Below are positions 48,693 to 64,000 of a stretch of DNA of 64,000 bases, one piece after another. Under the pieces are notes generated by a model that did no database searches, was not told the DNA's origin, and was given only the letters and a program-made list of their open reading frames with translations. Numbering within the stretch: position 1 is the stretch's first letter; every line of letters begins with the position of its first letter. This DNA comes from Paraspadella gotoi (lineage: Eukaryota > Chaetognatha), in NCBI GenBank assembly GCA_051294375.1, contig CM119269.1:15844711-15908710 (forward strand). The letters are read 5' to 3'. The position numbers were made by a program, and so were the translations under genes.

Positions 48693-49154
48693 TGCTTTGA
48701 ATTAAGTTATTCTGTAAAGTATGTCAATTATTTACCAAATTTGGTGTTTTCCATGAAGGAATGTTATTTATCTTTTTACTGCCCACATAAAATTTTTTAC
48801 CTCGATTATTGACGCAAACTCGAGGCTATACGAAATTTAATATCAAAACGAAAAACGAAAAAAATTCAGCGGAAACTGAATCAGAATGGATAAAGAAAAG
48901 ATTTTGCAAATAGAATAAGAGAAAAGATTGAAGTTGGATAAGAGAGATGAGAGCGATTCGGCGGCCGAGGAGGAGGAAGCGCAAATCCAGGGGACAAGGG
49001 CGAAAGTGTGAAGCGATGCCAAATCTTGTGATCGACCGAGACTCGTCACCAGGTTTTGGTCGGTCGGCGATGTGATCCAGATTTGGACGGAGACATTTGA
49101 AAACCAAATTATATATACAGTTGCGGATTAAATGTTGAACAAGAGAGAAAGGAA

Positions 49155-49273
<119 letters not shown>

Positions 49274-51057
49274 TATGAGTTATGCGCCGTTAGTTCTCTC
49301 AGAAAAAAGTCAGTTTGCTTATCTGCCCAAATCGCAAGGGAGGGTAAGTTCGCTAGATCTCCTCACGCGGTCGAGAAAATCCGAGAAACTCGGGTGAGGC
49401 GAACCTCTTCACAAGAGAACGAAACCAGCGGTTCACAACTTCACACTGGAATATAAATGCCGATCTTGGTATAAAACAAACACATATAAGGGAAACATTA
49501 TTCTCTTCTTTAGAGATATTGCATTCAAGAAAATTATCTTCTTGGAAAGAAAGTTCTTATCACCAGAAGATAAGATCAATTCCATCAAGCATAACAAATT
49601 GTTGCAGGTTTTGGCTTTGTAGTATTAATCAAATCTTTATAAATTTTCGTCATACAACTTTCGAATCTTGGGAAACGAACAATACAAAATCGAAATGGCA
49701 TTAAATCTAAACGAGATTAGCGAACGGTCAAAAATATGAAGGATCGAGATTGTCCCGGGGTAAACCAATTTTCACGTCTCTAATCTTATTCCTGGCTCAT
49801 ATAATTTAATGTTGGATATTTTTAAGTACTACGTACTACTTACTGCAAATGAAAGCCGAAAGAATTTTGGTCAGATTTTCACAGTACACGAAGGAAATTG
49901 TATCCATAATACAATAATTGCCTGATAATTTTATATAAATAAGCTAAGCTAATTAGAAAAAGAAAGAGAAAAAGAGAATTGTTTCATCAAAAGAGGCTTT
50001 TGAATTCCTAATGCAGCCTTTTTATCTTTGCTTTGTCATTCAAAAAAATGTGTTTGATAAAGAGAGACAGTCTTCGCAAACTTTCGCCTACATTTCATAA
50101 ATTGTATTTGCTTGCCTTGATCTTTATTAATAAAATCAAATTTAAAAACTCTTTAAATTACAATTAATATTCATATCGATATAAATACATCACAGGACAT
50201 AAACAATATACGTAACTCGTACAGGTGAGCGAGTGAGCCGGAATTATAAAAATTAAAAATTAAGAGTTACAATAATGTCTCTATCTTTCTCTTTCTCTCT
50301 CGCAGCTATCGTCGTTCTCTTCCGCATCGTTGTGTCCACAGTTTTATCGTTTTTACACCAAAGTTAAGTGAGTTTGTTCTGAACACCTCCAAATATAAAA
50401 CACTAACGAAGTGATCTAAACATTATAATTATTTCTTTCGTTGCCCAATCTTAACTTTTCGTCTTGTTTTTTTCCATTTTTAAACTCGACTTTTGACCAC
50501 GAGCCGGCGTTCAAATTTTAAAGCTTATCCTAGTCTAAATCCTGAGTTTCGAACCCCGACCCTTTTTAACGCGTAATATTTGAGAGCCTTCCAAATTTAA
50601 TCAGGTGATGTATTAAATTATGAATTTTTTAAAAAAAATTTAGTGTTGATTGTTCAATGTTCATTTAATCAACTTTTGACGAACTAAAAATTGTTTTAAG
50701 AGGAAAGGTCATTCAGCATAACAATACGTAATCATTGATGTGTTAGAGCTAATATATCGAGAAATACATTATAGTCATCAGTAATCGCAAAAAAATAAGT
50801 TCTTATTTATATGTAAACATTCCGTTTTCAATAATTTTTTTTAAATGGGTAAATAACAAAATTGTTAAGTTTAAAGATTAGTTTTTTAATCTGATTGTTA
50901 AAAAATTCTAGGTAAGAAGTTAAAACACGGTAAGGGATAATTTAAAAGGGGAGAATTAAACAATTAATCTTGTTACTCTGTTGGTTTTCCAGTCATGAAC
51001 AAAATCTTCAGTTAAATAGATGGTAAAGAAATTCGAGCTACAATGAATCTACACTGA

Positions 51058-51334
51058 ATTTGAAGAGTTGCAGCCTAAACGACTGCAATAATATTGAATT
51101 AAAAATTTGATTAGCAATCTTAAAAACATTTGTAAAATGTAATAGAGAGACATTTTGATAAACGCATTCCAGTTAGAAAGAATTCAGGGTTAAAGTTTAA
51201 AAACGTTTCATTTTCAAGGTTACAAGTTGAAATTTAAAAATGTCTCTCTATTACATTTTTCTAATTCAGTAATAAAAAATTCATAAAAAATATCATATGG
51301 ATTGGCCTTTTCGTTTGACCTGCAACTCTTCAGA
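51058..51334. mobile_element. foldback/MITE-like element with nested inverted repeats
   Basis: The outer arms TGAAGAGTTGCAG (left) and CTGCAACTCTTCA (right) and the inner 23-base perfect arms (51,134-51,156 and 51,238-51,260, containing GTAATAGAGAGACA) are inverted with respect to each other. It is non-coding and about 275 bases long, as expected for a non-autonomous DNA element. Confidence 0.6.
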
Positions 51335-52164
51335 TAGGTTTCTTTTATTTTATATTATAATTAAAACCGATATAAAATGGGGGAGAATGCATCAAATGCT
51401 TAAAGTGGATACATTTTCGGAATCGCCAGGAGCTCAGCTTTCTGAATTTGTACTCCATTTCAGCCTATTTTGAAGTTGAATTGAATGTCCCTTTTTCTTA
51501 AAAAATAATGTCTACGGGAAGACTGTCTGACTGATAATGTCTCGATAATTTTCTTTAAAAATGATCTGATATCATTTAAAATTAAATTTGTCTTTTTTGT
51601 TTTATAAAGCTTTGGCTGACTCACTACTTTTTTTTGTATCACCACTGCCTGCATTTCTTATAAAAATTGCAAAACGAAGCCTTTTCTTGGAGAGGACCAA
51701 AGGTGAACAAGATTTCGTTAAATAACAAAGTCAAAAAACCTTTGATCGATTGAAGAATTATGACTCTAAATAAAATAAATGACCTAATTTCTTTTTATTC
51801 ATTTTTTCTTTATTTCTCCAAGGCTGCAGTCTCAAAAAACCCGTTGTGGCCATCGACTTAAAATGAAAAATGAAAAGTTAATTGAACAAGTTTGAGCAAA
51901 CAAAGTCGGATCTGCCCTAAATCTTTATTGGTAATAAAATAATTAATAATTAATTAATTAATATTTATTTAATTCAAGTTAATTAATTAATTAGTTAATT
52001 AAATAATTAACTTGATATGAAATGTTTGTTTTCATTGATTAATTGACTGATTAATTAATAATTTATTATTAATTGACTAATTGATTTATTAACTGATTAA
52101 TTATTTGATTAATTTATACATCTTGCACTTATATTTAATATATAAAGAAAAAGAAGCATAATCA

Positions 52165-52475
52165 ATTAGTGAAACAGGTTCTTTGTTTTTTTCCATTTAA
52201 ACTCATTTCTTCTCAAACGATTCCATCGAAACTTTATTTCCAGCTTAATCACACACTTTCCTACCCACATACAAAATTTCAGGTGAATTGCCCCATCCAC
52301 TCACGAGTAATTGGTGTTCAAATAATGAAATATATTTTTTTGTTTTTTCTATTTAAACTCATTTCCACTCGGACGATTCCATCGAAACTTCATATCCGAC
52401 TCAATCACACACTTCCTTAACCGCATACAAAATTTCATTTTAATCCATCCATCCAATCACGAGTAATTGGTGTTT
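52165..52475. repeat. interspersed repeat R2, two tandem units
   Basis: Two direct units of about 150 bases share TTTAAACTCATTTC, ACGATTCCATCGAAACTT, AATCACACACTT, CATACAAAATTTCA and CACGAGTAATTGGTGTT. Related units lie inverted at 37,565-37,835. Confidence 0.85.
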
Positions 52476-52484
52476 TTTGTTAAG

Positions 52485-52690
52485 GTGGGACGGACGGACG
52501 GACGGATGGATGGACAACAGACAGACGGACAGACAGACGGATGGACGGACATCGTTTTTTTTGTGCATAATTTATCAAAATTTGACATCCTGACTTGATA
52601 TGAGTTAATGCCCGACAAGATTGAGGGGACGGACCGACGGACCGACAAAGTGAATTATAGAGTCGGGATCTGCTTATAAGCAGACCGACT
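52485..52690. repeat. GGAC/GACA-rich tail and terminal palindrome
   Basis: Runs of GGACGGACGG and GACAGACGG are followed by a near-perfect palindrome around CTGCTTATAAGCAG flanked by GTCGG/CCGAC. A similar GACGGACCGACG patch occurs at about 16,030-16,085, so this may be the common end of the R2 element. Confidence 0.7.
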
Positions 52691-53078
52691 AAAAACTACT
52701 GCTGAGAGAGAGAGAGTGAGAGTTTAAAGACGACGTTTTTTTTTCTCTGTCGCTCTCGCCAAACTGAGTGCACTGCACTGGACCAACGATCGCGCGATTT
52801 ATTTTGAATGCGGTTTTGTTAATCGCGCGATACATCATTAGAAAATATTTAACAATCGCCTTTTTCTTGGATCTTTTTAGAATATGAAAATAAACTCGAG
52901 TTTTTTACTGACAAAACAACGGACAACGGTTAACCAAGGAAAAAGACATTATCTTGTTAACGTTCTTTATTGATTTTTTCATTGATATTATTTTGATCGT
53001 CCTCAACTTTGCCCAGTTTTTCAAGTTTTGGTTTTTTTTTTTTTTTTTTTAACCTAGTTGTTTGTGGAAGAACAGAGG

Positions 53079-54943
53079 ATGGGGAATTTGGGCGGAATGG
53101 ATTTCGAGTTCGAGGACGGCTCCTTAGTCTCGCAGCAGACGGGTGAGTTTCGGTGAACGGGGCATTGGTGATGATCTTTTTAGAGTGACAGGACCTCACA
53201 CAGGTGAAGGCGAGGGCATGGAGATACTGTGAGAGGGTGAGGGTGTGAATATCGTTTGAGAAGGAAGTGAAATTTCCTTTTAAAAGTTTTATTTCCGTTT
53301 TGGTTATGCGAAGTAGATGAATTAAAAAAATGAAATTACGCAGAAATAACTGAACTTATAAAATAATCAATAACTTAACTTAATTTCTCGATTCTCCAGA
53401 TTTGATGGGCGTGGTGCGACGAACCATCGGAAACCGCGAGACGTTTTGGGACGTGGAACGGGACTTCGTCAAGGACCCCTGGGTAGCCTGGATGGGTCAG
53501 CGGTGGCGCGACTCTTTCGTCTACGGGGTCATATACGTCATCGTCGTCTTCGGCGGCCAGCAGGTGGGACGACTGAGTCTACAGTTGAGCCACGTATGAA
53601 TGAGTTGACGTTTTGAATGAATTTTACCTCAACCATTAAATTAATCTTTCAGATAATGAAAAACCGAGAGAAGTTCGAACTGCGCGGCTGTTTGACTCTG
53701 TGGAATCTTTCCCTCGCCGTATTCAGCATCTTTGGTGCCATTAGGTAAGTTCAAAAAGTGTTAGTGAATAGAAAATTTGATGAGATTAACGATTAATAAA
53801 TTTTGCCTTAAACCATCAAAGCCTGTCCAAAGTCAGGGGCAAGAGAGCTTATTTATTAAATGAATAAATAATTTTTATATTGGTTGTACAAATTACATAG
53901 CATCACAATTTTTTTAAGATCTATTTTTATTTGAATGTCAATATTTGAATTTCTCACTAAGTAGCCTTTAGTTATAATATATCGATATTAACAGTAACCA
54001 ATTCCTCTATCATTATTTCCAAGGTGCATCTCGGAATTGGTGGAAGTCATTCACACGAAAGGATGGAAGGCTTCCATCTTGGATAACGGGTTTTACGACG
54101 GTTCAACGGGTAAGACAATTACGGATTACAACGACATCAAAAACAACGAAATCAACGTAACTTTTTTTCGACGTCGCAGGTTTTTGGGTCATGCTCTTTT
54201 CGTTCAGCAAACTCGTCGAATTGGGCGATACCGCCTTTATCGTCTTGAGGAAGCAGCCTTTGATTTTTCTTCATTGGTATCACCACATGACCACACTCTG
54301 CTACGGGTGGCAATCCTACTCCGAGCAGACGGCAACGGGTAAGGCTCGTTTCCGGGATATGGTGCATGTGACGTAATGAGACATAAATAAACGTATGTAC
54401 ATTTTTCATGCGCGAAACATTCGCGATATGAAACTGTGAATTGAAAAATGTATTTAGTATTTATTTAATTTTTTTTTTTCAGGTCGCTGGTTCGTGGCAA
54501 TGAACTTCTTTGTCCATTCGCTAATGTATTCCTACTATGCGATAAGAGCCATGAAATTTCGGCCTCCTCGTTGGGTTATGATTTCCATCACCAGTGCGTA
54601 TTTGTAATTAATTTTAATTTTATTTTTCGTATTTTTAAACATAATTGTATTAATTTACTAGGTCTGCAGATTCTTCAGATGTTGATAGGGTGCTCGATCG
54701 GGTTTTACATCCTAAACCTGAAGCTTCACGGTAAAATTGTTTATTAATGTTCCTTAATGTTTAATAATTAATTTTCCGCGATCGCCCTCTACAGGTGAGC
54801 AAGTGAACCAATCGTGGCGAAACCTATCCTATTGTTTCATCGTCTATATTTCTTACTTCGTCCTCTTCTCACACTTTTTCTACACGACTTACTACGCAAA
54901 TAAAAATAAAATGAGCGTCGAAAAGAAAGAAAAAGCGAAATGA
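53079..54943 (+). CDS. very-long-chain fatty acid elongase, ELOVL6-like
   Basis: Eight exons: 53079-53142, 53400-53563, 53653-53744, 54024-54109, 54180-54338, 54483-54593, 54662-54730, 54795-54943 (TGA). All phases agree; 297 residues. ELOVL/ELO proteins are multi-pass ER enzymes that condense malonyl-CoA with acyl-CoA. The family motifs are present: [15 protein letters not shown], the histidine box [11 protein letters not shown], and [22 protein letters not shown] and MNFFVHS point to the ELOVL3/6 subfamily. The C-terminus ends KKEKAK, which fits a KxKxx ER-retrieval signal. A poly-T tract ending AACCTAG just upstream (53,057) may be the acceptor of a 5' UTR intron. AATAAA follows the stop at 54,959. 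It is complete and undamaged. Confidence 0.95.
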
Positions 54944-55661
54944 ATCTTTTGTATAATGAATAAAACATATATATGTAAATATTGTTGTACTTTTATTTTT
55001 CTAATGAAGTTAATGCACGAAATGTTTATTTTCCGTCGAATCCCCTTTCCGCAAATCTTTATTTTTTTTTAATTATTTTTTTTTGTCTATTGAAATCTGT
55101 GAGGTAAAATTAATTTCTTTTAATTGACAAATATAATAATTTTTGTTATTCCTCGTGTTTTATTGCTGTTTCGGTCACGATTGATTCATCTTTAATAAAA
55201 AGCGAGCGCAGTAAACAATCAATCAAGCAATTAATTCATTCTTTAATTAATTAATTAATTAATACATTAATTTTTGGCTAATTTTGATTTATTTTTCTTA
55301 AACATCTTGATTATTGAACCGAACAAACTAAGGAACAAAAACTATTCACTTTATCTTTATCGGTCGAATTCATCGACGACGACGACGACGACGACGATAA
55401 TCCGAAGCTTCATAAACCTCAAGTTTTCGAGGATCGAGCGAGCGAAAGAAAAAGCTCGTACGATCCCTCGATCCTTCGCGTTGTGCCTCGATCCTCAGTT
55501 TAGCTGCTCGCAGCAAGAGAAAGGGCCCTACTCGAGCCTGAGTAAATACTTGATATAATCAACGAAAAAAAAACGCGTAGTTATTTCTCTTTAAAAAATT
55601 TATTAAAGAAAAGACTTTAAAAACCTATAAAACTATTTTTCAATAAACACCAAACTTCAAG
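54944..55661. other. intergenic region and eEF2 5' region
   Basis: Contains AATAAA (54,959-54,964) for the elongase and AT-rich sequence. A GACGAC repeat (about 55,375-55,397) and a GC-balanced patch (55,370-55,540) may be eEF2 5' UTR or promoter. No TATA or other element can be placed with confidence. Confidence 0.5.
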
Positions 55662-62998
<7,337 letters not shown>

Positions 62999-63151
62999 GT
63001 GAGTTGGAGAATTGGAGAATTAGAGAAGATTTATTCTATCATTGCCAAGGATACGAATTATTGTGTTAGCAGAAAAAAATTCTTCTACTTGCCTAATTCT
63101 GATGTACCTACATAAGAGAGGCTCGTATCAAATAGTTTCAATAGTAAAAAT

Positions 63152-64000
63152 TTAAGGAATACAGAACGAAAACAATGTCAGGTTACAAATGAGCATATTT
63201 ATTGCACCATATTGAGATCTTTCGACACCATTTTGGTTTGACGGAAAAAGAGACGTATCTTCATTGTTGGATGTAAAATACCTTTTAATTTTCGTCAAAA
63301 ATCTTTGAATCATCGCGGGACGTCGGCCAAAATCAAAATGGCTAAACATACGAGCAAGGATCCAACTGTGAAGCGCCAAAATTTTAAAATGTGAATTGAA
63401 TTGTTTTTGTTACGGCATTGAAAGAAACGGAGCTTACCCGAGGAGAAAATCGTGGGCGTTGGTATTTAAAAATATGACACCGTGAATATAAGTGAAAGGA
63501 ATCTCCAATGTGTCGCCTATTGCCGTCATTGATGAACTTCCTTCCTACTCCATTTAAAAAAAACTATTTAAAATGATCTAGATATTGTGTCACTTTTTTG
63601 ATTATGAAAAAATAAATACTTTAGCAAAATAATTTAGGTAAAAAAGACAATTTTCTTACTTGAACAGAAAGGATGTTGAAAATCCTCGCCAGCAAATCGA
63701 GGATTCCAACCAAAAAACCTCTAAAAATATCGGTCCATTGTATTACGGACACTTTCGCTAGCAAGTCCGTTCCATTGAGGATGTACATCGTGATGGGAAT
63801 AACGACCAGGCCTTTTGAAAGGAAAGGACAATTCGTCGCAACACGTTTTTAAAATAAGATGTAAATTATGGCGATGGACTTATTGTACGTAGTGCTGTCA
63901 TAAATCAAAGATCTTGCTCAGTAGACATCAGACAACTTACCAGCTGGAGTGTAGGCCCATTGCCAAACGACCCAGTGTATCTCCTTAAATTGACCCAAGA
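63152..64000 (-). CDS. unrecognised multi-pass membrane protein (3' part)
   Basis: Exons in transcript order: 64000(edge)-63941, 63811-63660, 63544-63438, 63365-63152 (TAA). Each has GT..AG boundaries and phases that agree, which is good support for a real gene. The peptide has hydrophobic segments LVVIPITMYIL, GFLVGILDLLARIFNIL and YIHGVIFL, then a polar stretch (FDFGRRPAMIQRFLTKIK) and a final hydrophobic end (INMLICNLTLFSFCIP). An aromatic start (HWVVWQWAYTPA) precedes the first helix. I do not recognise the family. It converges on the eEF2 gene, ending about 150 bases from the last visible eEF2 exon. Confidence 0.6.

Overview
This is a window from an intron-rich animal nuclear genome. Every gene is split by GT..AG introns of about 50 to 2,500 bases. 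The exons are GC-rich and sit in AT-rich non-coding DNA full of (CT)n/(GA)n tracts. The proteins are metazoan: CUB and LDLa domains, EGF-like repeats, a type-2 chitin-binding domain, a C-type lectin, a GH20 beta-hexosaminidase, an ELOVL elongase and eEF2. I read it as an invertebrate, probably a chitin-making protostome, but the sequence alone does not name the phylum.

Layout. 1-14,488 (+): the 3' part of a single-pass receptor-like gene (three CUB domains, LDLa, one membrane helix, long cytoplasmic tail), of the kind seen in LEV-10 and Neto auxiliary proteins. 18,420-33,728 (+): a membrane or secreted protein with a Ly6-like three-finger domain, about 13 EGF repeats and a C-terminal chitin-binding domain. 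A complete two-exon C-type lectin gene (29,842-30,632, +) lies inside one of its introns. 34,514-43,585 (+): an unrecognised small-ectodomain membrane protein with a long acidic tail. 43,988-48,692 (-): beta-hexosaminidase, with two possible 3' ends. 53,079-54,943 (+): a complete fatty-acid elongase. 55,662-62,998 (+): eEF2, interrupted by gaps and frameshifts. 63,152-64,000 (-): the 3' end of an unrecognised multi-pass membrane protein.

Assembly. About 12 kb of the window is present twice. 13,531-19,442 recurs at 20,030-25,990, 19,457-20,004 recurs at 27,905-28,465, and 31,566-35,818 recurs at about 38,396-42,775. The copies differ almost entirely by single-base indels, and every coding exon is frameshifted in the second copy, while introns match as well as exons do. 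The breakpoints are short N gaps. I take this as unmerged contigs plus gap filling with error-prone long reads, not tandem gene duplication. The same noise explains broken exons at 28,603-29,142 and in eEF2 at 60,853-61,689.

How the genes may relate. The EGF/chitin-binding protein, the nested lectin and the hexosaminidase all plausibly act on extracellular N-acetylglucosamine polymers or glycans, but they do not form an operon and co-function is inference. The elongase and eEF2 are ordinary housekeeping genes. No wholly new system is proven. The best candidates for novelty are the three-finger/EGF/chitin-binding architecture with its nested lectin, and a hexosaminidase whose last exon would add a membrane anchor.
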